Below, one piece after another: positions 47,501 through 59,554 of a DNA stretch of 64,000 bases. Under the pieces are notes generated by a model that did no database searches, was not told the DNA's origin, and saw only the letters and a list, made by a program, of their open reading frames with translations. The translations under genes were made by a program, and so were the position numbers. The DNA comes from Chrysopilus asiliformis (Eukaryota; Arthropoda; Insecta; Diptera; Rhagionidae): assembly GCA_964034945.1 (NCBI GenBank), contig OZ035962.1:114205234-114269233 (forward strand), in the 5' to 3' direction. Position 1 is the stretch's first letter, and every line of letters begins with the position of its first letter.

Positions 47501-50500
47501 GATCAATTTTAAATACACGTATCCGCCCATTCAAATAAATTCCTACCGGAGGATCTCCGAAATAACATTCATACCAATTGTTATCGATATACAGTTCCCG
47601 TGTTGGACAACCGAAACGAATTTGGTGGGATTGACCTTCAATCGAAACCGTTTTATAGTCATCGTTGAAATTTAATGTGAATGCTTCTTTATCGTCAACA
47701 ATAATTCTTCGTTGGCCTGCCTGAAAGCCAATTTCCTTTGGCTGATCCCATTCCATAAACGCAATTGCAGTCTCATCATAAAAACGTATTTCTTTTGGTA
47801 CGTTGTCGATATTTATAGTGCGTAGGACGTCACTATTTGGATTATCAACCGAATTGCTTAGATTCTGTGCTAGCAAAATCGGTGGCATATTCGGCTCGGC
47901 ATTTAGTACTAGAGATGGTGGGGGCATTGGTGGCGGTGGAGCTAGAGGTCCCGACGCAAACAGCATTGGCGGAGGATTCTGCCATGGATTTGGTATCGGA
48001 AGTCGTGCTAGATTTGTATGTCCGCCCATACTTTGAGGAATTGCGTGATTTTTGTGCGGGAACATCGGTCTATTGGGTGGAGGACCCCAAGAGCCATTTT
48101 GATTGCTACTTGGATTATTTACGCCAACCAATGACATGTTCTGATCCCATGGTGACCATTTCGATTCTTTTTGTCTGACTCGCTTCTCTTTTGGTGGTTT
48201 CTGATTTAAAGTATCCAAAAACGATTGGCTCGTTGGAGAATTTCGTCGGTTATTTATCGGCATTGGCTTTCCATGTCCAACATCCGATGATTTACCATCT
48301 TTTGGATTACTACCTTGACCTTGAGCAAGTGGCTTACCCACTAGTTTTATTTTTCTCGCTTTTTCAAAATCGACTTCTTCCTCGGAACTGAATTTCACTT
48401 CTTCATCACTAATTGGTGTCAAATCTTGTAAATTATTACTTGATTTGTTGTTAAGCAACGATTCCAGACGTTGTGCCTCTTTCAATTTATTCGTTTCATT
48501 AATTTGAATCACAGTTTTAACTAGACTATTGTATTGATCCGCGTTCATATTCTCATTGTCCAACAATTCTTGAGCTTGGCTAATGATTGTTCGGATATTT
48601 GCATCTGTTGCATCGCCCGAATCTTCATTTGCATCCGTAAATCGTGATTTTCTATTCAGTAATTTTCCTTTACCTAGATATAGTGTAAAATTTAAAAAAA
48701 AAATCATTTTATGAATTAATCAATCTTCTAACTACTTTTAATATTTTACAAATATTTATTACGAAAATATTTCTGTGGCAAAAAGTAATAAGGATCTACC
48801 GTCCTATATTTTGGTATCAATTTCGTCATTATAATCAATTTTCACTGTATTTCGATTTCGTACAATTAACCACTGCCAAATATTGTTGTGAACTCACTTA
48901 ATTTGTTGATACTATTCTTAGCTGCCTTCGCTAGTTTTGCCCTGACATCATCTAGAGAGGTTTTCTGGGGTGATGTTTGAGAATTCTTTGGTCCCTGCTT
49001 TTAAAAGTAATAATAACGATAATAAAAAATTATCACAAAATTATATCTCGCTTACCTTTACCGTAGCCCAGCTTCGACTTTCCTTGGATATTATTGGCGG
49101 CGGAGGTGGTGATCCAGGTATAGTTGTACTGGCAGCCATTACGGCGGAAACAGCTGGCAAAGTTCTCAAATCAACGTCCTCAGTACCAAATAATCTGTCA
49201 AAATACAACAATTTAATCGTAACACACTATTTAGAAGAGTAAACGGATTTTCTTACTCGTCCAATTTTTCTGATTTGCTCCTTTTCGGAAGTGGTTCTTC
49301 ACTCTTATCACTCGATGATCTTCGTTTGGTCTCCGTTTCGACTTCCATCGGTGTTGGTTTGGTGTCGATTTCTCGCGGCTTTTCTGGTGATGGCTTAATA
49401 ACTGGATCGGTGGTCGCCTCATTTGTTGGATTTGCTTGAAAATGTCTTAAATCAACATCCTTACAGGAAGCAGTTTCTAAATCTATAATGAATTCATAAG
49501 ATTTCTCTTTCCAAATATCGCTCATGTGGGTTCTAATATTTTATTTGTCAATTTTTATTTTTTGTACAAATGTTATTTTATGCTTTACATTAATAAATTT
49601 TACTTAATTTTTTGTTTCAGAAACTTTAAGGTTTAGAAATATTTTATTTAGCAAGAAAATAATATTTGCCACAAATCCGCAAAGTAGAGCACATTGAGTA
49701 CAAAGTATCCCTTACAATTAACAAGGAAAATAAACAAACAAATTTCAAGTTAAAAAAGTTTATTTCTTTCAAAGAGAACCCATCTTTATATGTTTTTTTT
49801 TGTTATTAATTTGTTTAAAAAGAATATTTTTCTAGAGTGAAATAACGAACAGAATTAAATGACAATTAATTTAATCTTCTTCGAGTGAACTATTAACCCC
49901 AACGATGTAAAAACAAAAGTCATCAACCTCCTATTGCTCTGCCGTCAACAGTATCATCCAGCAATAAATAAGTAAAAATTGCAACGAAGCTACTTGATAG
50001 GCCCTACACAATAATCGAATAAAAACACTTGGTATACGTTATATCTGGATCAACCTGGCTGTATGCGTATGTAAAAACTAAGGGAAAGACTTTCTCTGAC
50101 ACACCAAATGTGCACTACTACGGATGAGAGTTTTATTTTAACAAGACTCTTACTTTGCACTAAATTCAGAGGTTTAATTTCTTGTTTTAACTTCTCAGGT
50201 GATGATGTCGGTGCAACTGTAGGCGTTGATATTGATATCACTTGTTGCTCCTGCGATTCGGTTTTTGGCTGCTTTGGTTGCACTAGCTCCAGTTTTTGAG
50301 CTTGTGATTGAGACGAATTCTTCTGGTTTTCGGGCTGCTGTGTTTCATTACTTTGATCATTCAAATCATCGTCTACCTTAATCTTCTTATCGGCTGTTAG
50401 TATCCTAAGATCAACATCCTGCAATGATGTTGGACTCGGGGATTTGTCACGATTTCTTCTCATGTAATTTCGGAATTTCGTTCCTGGCTTCAAGTCCTTG

Positions 50501-53500
50501 AATGTCATTTCCGTAGTCCCTGGCGGTGATGGATTAGTTTTCGAAGAATCGGGAACAACTCCCCGTTTAGGCGATTTCTCCGCAGATTTGGACAATTTGG
50601 ATTGCTTAGCAGGTGATAATGTCGTTGATGATGTTGGTGAATCAGTCTTATTTAATTTTTTACGATCATTGGAAGATGATCTACTTTCTTTTGGCTTCTT
50701 ATCATAGCTCTTCAAGCCAGTACTATTATTATTTGTTTTATTTGAACTACTCGATCGGCTACTACTTGAGCCACTGCCTTTATTTCGTGACGAACTCGAT
50801 GATGAACGAGTAGGTGATCTGCTTCCAGTTCTATTTGACAAATTTCCTTTTCCACCACCAGACGATTGTGAATTTGGTTTCGATTGTAAGTTTCCCGAAC
50901 GATTTTGTTTATGACTGGCATTATAATTTGCAGATCTTAGCTTATTATCGCCTCCGGTTAAAATCGGTTGCCTCATATGATTTGATTTCCCAGTCATCAT
51001 CTTCTCCGATGCATTGTTAGTCACCGACTGTATCGTATTTATTGCTGATCTTGGATTGGGTCCTTGAGGTGGTCCGGTTGATGTTGAATTCTCTGGATTT
51101 GCCGAATCTATTGCAGTGGACGCTTGCTGATGTTGCTGCTGACGCGCTAGCCGTGGATCTCTGTGTCGTAAAGTATTTAACATGGATGGATTGACTGGTG
51201 CCACTCTAGGTTTTCCGCTTGGATTTCCTCCACTGTAGTTGAAACCCTAAAATCAAAGCCATACTATACCCTTGCTGTTTATCTCAATTAATATAAATGT
51301 TCATACCATAAGCATATTTCCTGGTGCGTTCATTCTTTGGGAATGAACTTTAAATTGATTAAAATGCGGCGGCCTCATATGAATGTTGCTCGTTGGAGGC
51401 CCTACAGATGGTGGAATCATTACTGCTTTAACGCTATCTGTTTGCATGGTTAAACGTTTCTCCTGTTCCTTTAGGCGTTGCTTTGTTGCCTCCAGCTCTA
51501 GTTCTAATTTACGTTTTTCTAACTCCAGCAATTCTCGCTGTTTATCACGTAGTTTAGCGTGCATTTCATTTATGGGCTCACCCTGCATTTAAAACAAAAA
51601 AAAAGCAAATAAATACAAATTAAAATTTCTTAAATTGTTTCTTTCTTACTTTTGCCTTTAAAAAATTCGGATTCACATGAATAGCTGGTGATTTCGGGAC
51701 CACTTTAGCAGTGATTGGCCAATTCGGATCCATACAATTCACCTTGACATCAAGCGTATATAATTTTTGGGGCGTGAAGACATCATTCCAAGTCTGTCTT
51801 AAAGTATACATTTTCTCTCGAATCTTCTCATTGACCTGTGAAAATTTTTAAAAAATAATAAAGAAACTCGAAATACGAGGCGATTGATTAATGGAATTTA
51901 CCTTTTCGAATACACCGCAAAATATGTTAACTATTGAATGGCTAAAAAGTTGTATATACTCGCGTCCGACGTTCTTAACTATCGAATCGATTAGGTACAG
52001 CACAGGTAACTTAACGTCCGGATTCACCTAAATAAGCAAAGACCAAAAAATTCTATATATGCGACGAAAACAAATTCATTTTGATAGGTTTTTTTTAATG
52101 TATTTATGCACCTATTACATTTATATTTTGGCCCAAAAGAGCTGGCAAAGAACATCACTTACGATAACTTCCCGCCTTTCTGTGTTATCACTTCACCTAC
52201 TTTTCTAACTACTGCAATTTCCTGATTTTTTATCTACAGTTAAAGTGTGATGGCTAAATATTTTTTAAGTAATCAACATGTCCTATAATAACACTAAAAA
52301 CAAATTTCTTCGAGGGAATGACCTGTTTGTCTAATAGTGAAAACTAGCTTTAAATCCCTTTAGAACTAGAAGAGATAGAAGAAAATGAAGAGAGGAAAAA
52401 TCTTCCAGAGGTGTAATTTGTCCAATTGCGAAAACCGAATCGAAATGCCTCCAACGGTCTCAAAGATATAAAGGAAGGGAATTTTGGATAACAAATAAAT
52501 ATATACATATTTTTTTTTTAATTAAAGGTTTTTCAATAAATTTTGTAGCCAAAGGCAAAACGTTCTAAGCTCGAAATTCGATCGTTAAGATTGATCTTTG
52601 TTCACGAGCAAAGCAAGAAAATCAAACACATAGAGTATAATTACATAAATTATACTTTGTTTTTAAATCTCTCGACCACACGAATAAAAGAACTCAGCAG
52701 TCTTAAAAAATTATTAACAATTGGGGAGAAAACTCTTTGGTACAAGTATTTTACCTCTCCAGGGATTTTATGCCATTCGACTTTGTTTCGTTGCCTCGTT
52801 TTCAATTACACCGATCAACACGAATCTACATGATTCTCATTTTGTGTTGGTCCTGAGACAAAATACTCTACCGATAAAATTTTGTGATCAGGAGAATTAA
52901 ATATTTTTAATACTCTAAAAAGTAGCAAAATAAAATCTATTGAGTGACAAGTTTTCATCTTTTTTTTTTTGTAAAAACTACAGTTGTATATTCCCTCGTC
53001 AGAATTTTGCTGTGTATTTAACTTTAGAAATAAAAAAAATTTTTAAAAAAACAAAGTTTTATAATTTTATACACTTTCAAAAGGCACTAAGAAGTACAAA
53101 AAAATTTTCCCACTGATGTTTTAGGGTTTCAAGATGAGATCCAGCCATTAAATTTTCGGGATCGAAATTTGATGTTGCCTTTAAAAAAATTTTCCAGTTC
53201 CTCATTGTTTCCATTTAAATTTAATTTCATTCCATTATTCAATTATGACCTTGATTGTATATTTTGATAAAAATATTGAGTCTGTCACGTTGCATTTGCT
53301 CTTTGAACTCGGCACACATAACTTTTTATTAACACAGCAAACCACAGTGGCGATGTAGTTTCACACTGTTCCAATGACACAACGACACTTAATATTAAGC
53401 TTTCAACAATTTGAAAAATATATAGATATGTATCTACGAAGCAACCTCATAGAAAGTGTATAAAAAAAATAAGAAACTTTATTTTCATGGCTTTTGTGAA

Positions 53501-56500
53501 TATCCCGAATAAAGTAAGCTAGATAATAGCAAAGAGGGCTACAGGATAAAATTACGATGAGGTTTGATGGAATTTTTTTTCTTGTAGGACGAAATCAAAA
53601 TTCTATTTTATAAGTAAAAAGTATTAAGAGAGGGATATAAAAGACGGAAATATTCGTGTCACTAAATTGGCTAGAATACTCCTAGTAAATTTTATTTAAA
53701 TCGGTTCAATAGAGCCTGAAAAAAATGCGAAAGGAAACTACTTGTCTTTTCGATTTTAATACTAAATATAATTTTCACTATTTCTCTCTCTGTCGCACTT
53801 GGCTACAAAAGCAATCTTTGGCCAAGACTAATCGACATACAGAAACAAAAAGTATCAGTTTTTAAAGCCAGACTGAAAAAAAGAAATTTGTTGACCTGTT
53901 TAGTTTTGTGATTTAGCAATTCTATAATGGTTTCCAAATTCCTAATTGTAGAAAGACATGTACATATGGTCGGTTTACAACCGAAATTCACGAAGTTACT
54001 CTTTGGGGTTTGAATTATTATAACTATGTTTATTATAACTTGTTTTGATGAAAACCCCGACATATTTCGATATCATCCTGTGTCGCAATCCTTTTTTTAT
54101 TTTGCTAAGTCCAAAATATTTATGCAAACTTAAAATTTTCAATTTCAATTGTCTATTGGTTTTAAAAACTACTTTGGCCATAAAAATTCGAAAATTAAGT
54201 ATAAATACCATTGGAATGTTGTTTTTCAGAAGGATAAAAAAATCTTCCTCGTACAAGCTCCATTCTCTGTGTATTCTCCGTATATACCAGAGAAGTCCCA
54301 CAAAAATTTTAATAAAAAGTGAACCAATGAATCGATCCCAAATTTAACGCACAGTTTGAAGATGTGCACAAAAATCTGTCAACTTGGACTTTAGTTATGA
54401 AACTTCAAAAAAGACAATCAAAAAAATGATAAAACGAAAATTGAAAAATTTTGTGACTAGTAGGACTTTATAAAAAAAATTCTCTTTGCTTTTAGTAAAT
54501 CAGCCTAATCTGTCGAGTGTTTTCTGAGTTAAGGCTTTTGAAAGAAAGCCGCAAGCAATGAAGGCTTTCTGCCTTTTTTCTCAATTATTTCGAAAGCCAA
54601 TAACACAAATCGATAGGATTTTCGTTTTCATGAAACTAATAATAAATATTTTTATATAATGTAGGTGCTCCGAATGGAATGAAGTTCAAAGATTTTGGGA
54701 TAATATTAGATTTTACCACAAAATCGAAAATTAAATTTCGAAAATTTTAAAATAAAAATCACATCACATTTCTCAATTCCCCGTATTCCACTGAAATCCA
54801 TCCCCTTATCCTTCCTTTTATCAACACTTTTCAGATCGTTGAAAGGCTTTTCTTTGTTTTGATAACCAGGTATGTCGAGTATAGAATAATATTTGAATGT
54901 AAATTAACCAAGGTTAGATGCCAAGGTTAGTAATTTTTCCCCTAAGAATTTCAACAACAATTTTTACGTTTACGTCGTTTATACTAAATATTGCGGTTAT
55001 TGCCTATCTTCGAAACCCTAAGCTAAATAACAATTTTTTTAGTTGTATTAGTCCAGTTGGTTTAATCTAAAAACTCTTTTCATTTTTTTTTCAAATTACT
55101 AAACAGGAAAATATTTTGTTGAACAGAAAATTGCTAAAAAAATCATCCATCTTCCAAATGTCAAAGCGCTGTAAAACTACAGGAAACCTAAAAGATTGAA
55201 TGACGGACTTTAAAAGAAGATCTGATGTACAGTGAATTTGCATTATCAATAGCAGCTTTTTACGAAGAAATTTTCTGTATCTTATATTGTAATAATAAAT
55301 AGTATACATTTCTTATTAAAACAACATTACAAAAAAATCACTAGTAGAATCTTTTATTAAGACCTTAAAAAAATTTATCTTTGTTTGACGTTTTTGTTAA
55401 ATTCATTTAATCATGGAGAAACAATTGTTGTAAATATAAATTATTTTAATATTCATGTTTAATTTGGATAATTAATCAAATTGTTACTCATATAATCTGT
55501 GAGTTACTTTTATAGATTATTTTTTACTAAGAAAAAGCTTTTACTCTGATCCGTCTAATTATTGAATGTAAGAGTTTTGGTATTCTAAGTGAGTTGCGTT
55601 GCCGCAGAGCATGATTTTTCAAGACAGCCAAACGAATTTGGATGTTTAAACCACAAAAAGTTTTTGTTTGTCCAACATTTTGAAAAAGTCTAACTTTCTT
55701 TGGATGTCTATGAAAATTGCGCAATGCGGCACGATGAAATTATGAAAAATAGACGAATCTAATTGATTTAATTCTTTGAAATATACGCATGTTTTTAGTA
55801 GAAATAGATATTATTTAATAAATTGTTGTTCAGAGCAAATAGTAATTATGATATTTTTGTGACAAATTATTTAGAAAAAATTAGATGAACTTTTTAAAGA
55901 AAATCGATATAAAAATACGATCACCCATGTTCTGTAAAACTACGTTCGAGGACTAAAGTAAAGCAATTAATTCGATTCGCAACGCGATCGGTGTTCTGGA
56001 GAACAGAGGAATGGCTGCGTTTGTTGGTTAAAAGTATGACAAACATCGCATGCAAATGCATTGTCAAAAATCAGATGGTTGTGTTTATTACTTGGTTATT
56101 AGAAATTTTAATGCAAGTCAAAAATCAAATGAATAAAGAAATATATTCCCTTCTAAAAAACTATTTCTAATTTTTTTACTGTAAATTTCGTTAAATATGA
56201 TCGGAGCAAATACCAAAATATAAGGAAAAGGACAAAAAAAGAAACACCATCACTGAATATTTTTCAAGTGTTTTTTTGTCATTGAATTTTTATATTCAAT
56301 AGCTATAAGTAAAGCTATTTTTATATGTAAACTATTGTGCGTGTTTTCATTTCCTAACAATTGTTTTGTTCAGAATTTATTAAATCTATGATAGATTCAT
56401 TTCCTTAAATAATCTTTTACATTTAATTTTTTTATCAAATTACAAGAATTCTTTTTATTTCTAAATATAAGAATAATAAGAAAAATTATTTACAAAAAAT

Positions 56501-59500
56501 GTTTAGACTCACTCCCATATACCATGGAACGTTTTTTTTTGCTTTTTTAAGAATTCATTTTTTATACATTTTACTTATTTAAACTAAAAAAAATTAATTT
56601 ACACAATTTTAAATCTATTGATTTGTAAAAAAAAATTTATTTTTATGGATTATCGAACCATTTCTTATTAAGATTTGCTCAATAATTTCATGTAAATGCA
56701 GTTTAGACAACTTGTTTTATTGCCTTAAAAATAGGGGGTGAGTAAAAATTTGATGTTTTGATCTAATTCAATATGTTACTCGATATGATTATTCTAAATA
56801 TTTAACAAAAACCATATTGTGGGTTATGTTTTATTAATCGGTATTTCAATATACATTGTTTACAATATTTTTGTTTATTACAAAAGGTAAAAATCTGAAA
56901 AGTCCCTTTTGAAGTGTTGTAGTTTTAGAATGAAATCATATACTTTAATTCTTATTAGAAACTGCGCCAAACTTTTCTGAATTGTTTAAAAAATAAATAA
57001 ATACTAATTTTTAGTCATTTTCGTGCCACTTTAATATGGAAAGTCGAACCTCAATAACTCGAAGTTTCCCGATATTAACCTGAATATGTCGACTTCCTCG
57101 ATCACTCGGATTTTCTACTATGACTCAACCAAGACTTATCGAAGTATACGATATATGCATTTAAATGCTGTATCATAGAATAAATACCTAAAAGCACCAC
57201 TTAGAACGAGATGCTGGTTCCTTTTTCAAATGCAATTTGGGGACGTTTTTCTTATGTTTGCGTTGACTTGTCAAAAATTCTCAAAATGAACTAAATGAAT
57301 AAGCAATAACCAACAAAAACTTTTTCGTTTTATTGTCATGATGGCAGGTCATGAAAAAAAATCACAATATAGGTTTAATCGAGACGAAGTTTTAAAAGAG
57401 AGTAAATACGGAACCTGGGAAAAAACCAGCCAAGCTAAGTGTATCGTTTATTCATTAGGAAAAATTACATCTTTCTGGTTCTCATATTTAGATGAGCTGA
57501 TTCGTGTATTGTGTGTATGACAGTGTCTATTTGTAAACTAAAATCGCCTTCAAATGATTTTCCCACAGAAGGAGGCTTGAGTGAGGCTTCTAGGTATTAA
57601 TTCTATGAATGTGTTTCTAAAAACTTTCGAACATGTCGGCTTTCACGAAATTTTTAGCGACCGCTAAATCGAATTAGTGGGCGAATTTCAACCAAAAAGA
57701 ACCTGTCAACGCGATTTAGCGATTACTAAAAGTTTCTCGAAACCCGATATTAATCATTCGATTATTTGTTTATCGATGTTCGCTTTTAATTCTAAAAAAA
57801 ATTTCGTCCCACCTGTATTCTCTGATTTAATTATATGAATTATCAGTTCTACAATTCCTTTTCTACAAAAAAAAATTTAAAATCTTCATTTTATTTTTCA
57901 TCCTTGAATTAGTTATGATGTTCATGGACGGACAGACAGACGGACGGACATACGGAAATCAAAATCTTTTGCCATACCACAAAACCCTGATGTAGTTAAT
58001 TTTTGTGTGTTACAAATGGTATACTAAGGGTAAGGATACACGACGAGAGACTTTGGTCTCTGAGACCAAAAATTTCGCCTCTGGATACAAAGAGACCTGT
58101 GTATACACTTCGGAGACCGGAGATTTGTACCCTAGACCCTAGAGACTTGATACTTGGAGACAAATCTCCGGTCTCCGAAGTGTATACACAGGTCTCTTTG
58201 TATCCAGAGGCGAAATTTTTGGTCTCAGAGACCAAAGTCTCTCGTCGTGTATCCTTACCCTAAGTCTAATATACTTCCATATGGTATATCATTTAGAGTA
58301 TAAAAATTAAAAGTATGTCAAATTAAAAATTAAAATTTGATCAAAACACACCAGCAGATATTATAAGCAAAAAAAAACTCGTGCCGGGCCCTTGTTGATA
58401 GCTATCATAAAAAGGGAGTTTTAAATTTACATTTTAAATCTTGGTTGTATACCTTTCTATAGGGTAATTTGTTTTTTGTGTGTGGAAATAATGTTTATTA
58501 TAAATATTCTTATATAGAAAAGATCATCATAGTTTCGATCATCGAAAGATTTCTAAAGAGTTTGAATTTTTAGAGGCCCACAAATATTCCTCACAGACAA
58601 CTACAAGTTTTTATTACGCCAACGTCTCGGCGAATACAGATTTATTTCGTAAAATTTCAATTAAACCTGGAAAACCCAAGCTCCTTAATGACACATCATT
58701 CATTTAGGAGTCATCTTGAACCTGTATTGCAATAATTAGTTGAGGTAATTAAGCAATAAAACCGTCAAACTCATGATAATGGTTAATAACGACTGAAGAG
58801 TGGTATGCATTCTTGATAAGAATCAATAATATTTTTGATGATTCATAATGAACCGAGTGAATAAAATCTAGTAAATGCTTTTACTAGGAATTTATCAGGT
58901 TTTAGTACGAAATTTACATGTAAATGCGTACTAAAATGCGGTAAATTGCTAGTCAAAGCATTTGCTAGATTTTATTCACCCTGCCCAAGATGCTACAGTG
59001 GAATCTCAATAAGCCGATCATCGATGACTTAAACACGTTGATAACTTGAAGTTTTTTCCAGTCCCAACAGTTTCGACTTATCAAGATAAGACGCCCAAAT
59101 TTATTAAGCTCTTTTGATCCTTAGAACCGTTTCGTACGGAAAGTTTACGAATATCGCTCGTATTTTATCATATATTTTATTATATACTAGGATTCTTAGG
59201 TTTATTATAAACTATTCATTATGAAAAATGTTTTAATTGAGTTTACAAAGCCATTGCAAACATCAGAATACAAAATTATTGCATTCGTACATTTACTACA
59301 AAATAAAGTAGACTTTTACTAATTAAAAACTACAACACTTCATGTTTTAGCTACTATTGAAATAGTAATAAAAATAAAATCAAATAAAAAACCTTAGTAA
59401 TATGTTGTTCAACTGCTTTAACGATTACTGGCCCATGTTCGATATTTTCCTCTGCTAAAATCGTCAGCATGTTAATTAATGGTTTACTATTTAATGTTAA

Positions 59501-59554
59501 ATCTGCCAAGCTAGACAGATATTCCTCTGTCACTTCCTTCTCCTTCTTCTCCAT
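44529..59554 (-). CDS. Pcf11: PCF11, pre-mRNA cleavage complex II / transcription termination factor
   Basis: Minus-strand exons: 59554-59393, 52027-51902, 51835-51650, 51582-51307, 51246-50122, probably 49938-49928, 49532-49257, 49194-49056, 48997-48898, 48673-46299, 45831-45738, 45675-45211 and 45022-44529, giving 1942 residues. Residues 1-158 span the CID that binds the RNA polymerase II CTD (LYLIDSIVKNVGREYIQLF). Next come a coiled, Lys/Glu-rich helix (RDKQRELLELEKRKLELELE), a Ser-rich region, three DVDLR motifs, a beta-rich insect PCF11 block with RFG/YGG repeats, and two C-terminal zinc-binding units (CGMQCSSCGVRFP; CDMCHDLF..HPLCYEDYK). An acidic tail with repeated Asp follows. PCF11 links cleavage/polyadenylation to termination. 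The join between 50122 and 49532 needs an 11-nt microexon to keep frame and is the uncertain point. Confidence 0.9.
57040..57130 (+). mobile_element. Pogo/Tigger-like terminal fragment
   Basis: The sequence gtcgaacctcaataactcga followed by repeated cccgatattaac/tcgatcactcgg units resembles the start of pogo/Tigger terminal repeats (gaacctcgattaactcg style). A possible partner end lies near 57600-57780 (ctcgaaacccgatattaatc). No transposase was found between. Confidence 0.4.
57900..58300 (-). repeat. Dispersed repeat, copy 3 (reversed), interrupted by a MITE
   Basis: On the minus strand it reads accatatggaagtatatta, then, after the MITE, gtataccatttgtaacacac and a gtccgtccgtctgtctg run, in the same order as the copy at 31140. 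The MITE at 58028-58260 sits inside it, so the MITE is younger. Confidence 0.6.
58028..58260. mobile_element. Perfect 101-bp-arm palindromic MITE, PIF/Harbinger-like
   Basis: Arms 58028-58128 and 58160-58260 appear identical as inverted copies; the loop is 31 bases. The ends are gggtaagg and ccttaccc. The flanks are taa on both sides (58025-58027 and 58261-58263), the 3-bp target duplication typical of PIF/Harbinger. It has no coding capacity; the short ORFs on both strands translate the palindrome. It is inserted in a dispersed-repeat copy. Confidence 0.8.
58990..59110 (+). mobile_element. Second pogo/Tigger-like end
   Basis: The motif cagtggaatctcaataagcc, followed by cttgaagttttttccagtcc and cttatcaagataaga, resembles a pogo-type terminus. 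No opposite end was paired with confidence. Confidence 0.35.

Larger units (their letters stand above)
52028..59392 (-). other. First intron of PCF11 (7.4 kb)
   Basis: It splits the CID after residue 54. It is strongly AT-rich with scattered short ORFs that look like noise. It carries pogo-like ends near 57040 and 58990, a reversed dispersed repeat (57900-58300) and a perfect palindromic MITE (58028-58260). The stretch 52028-57030 shows nothing recognisable. Confidence 0.75.

Noticed and set aside
53803..54347. Open frames on both strands inside PCF11 intron 1
   Set aside because: Low-complexity, no family resemblance, no splice support; looks like AT-rich noise.
57338..57520. 60-codon plus-strand frame near a pogo-like end, considered as transposase remnant
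   Set aside because: No HTH or DDE motif can be seen; too short to support.
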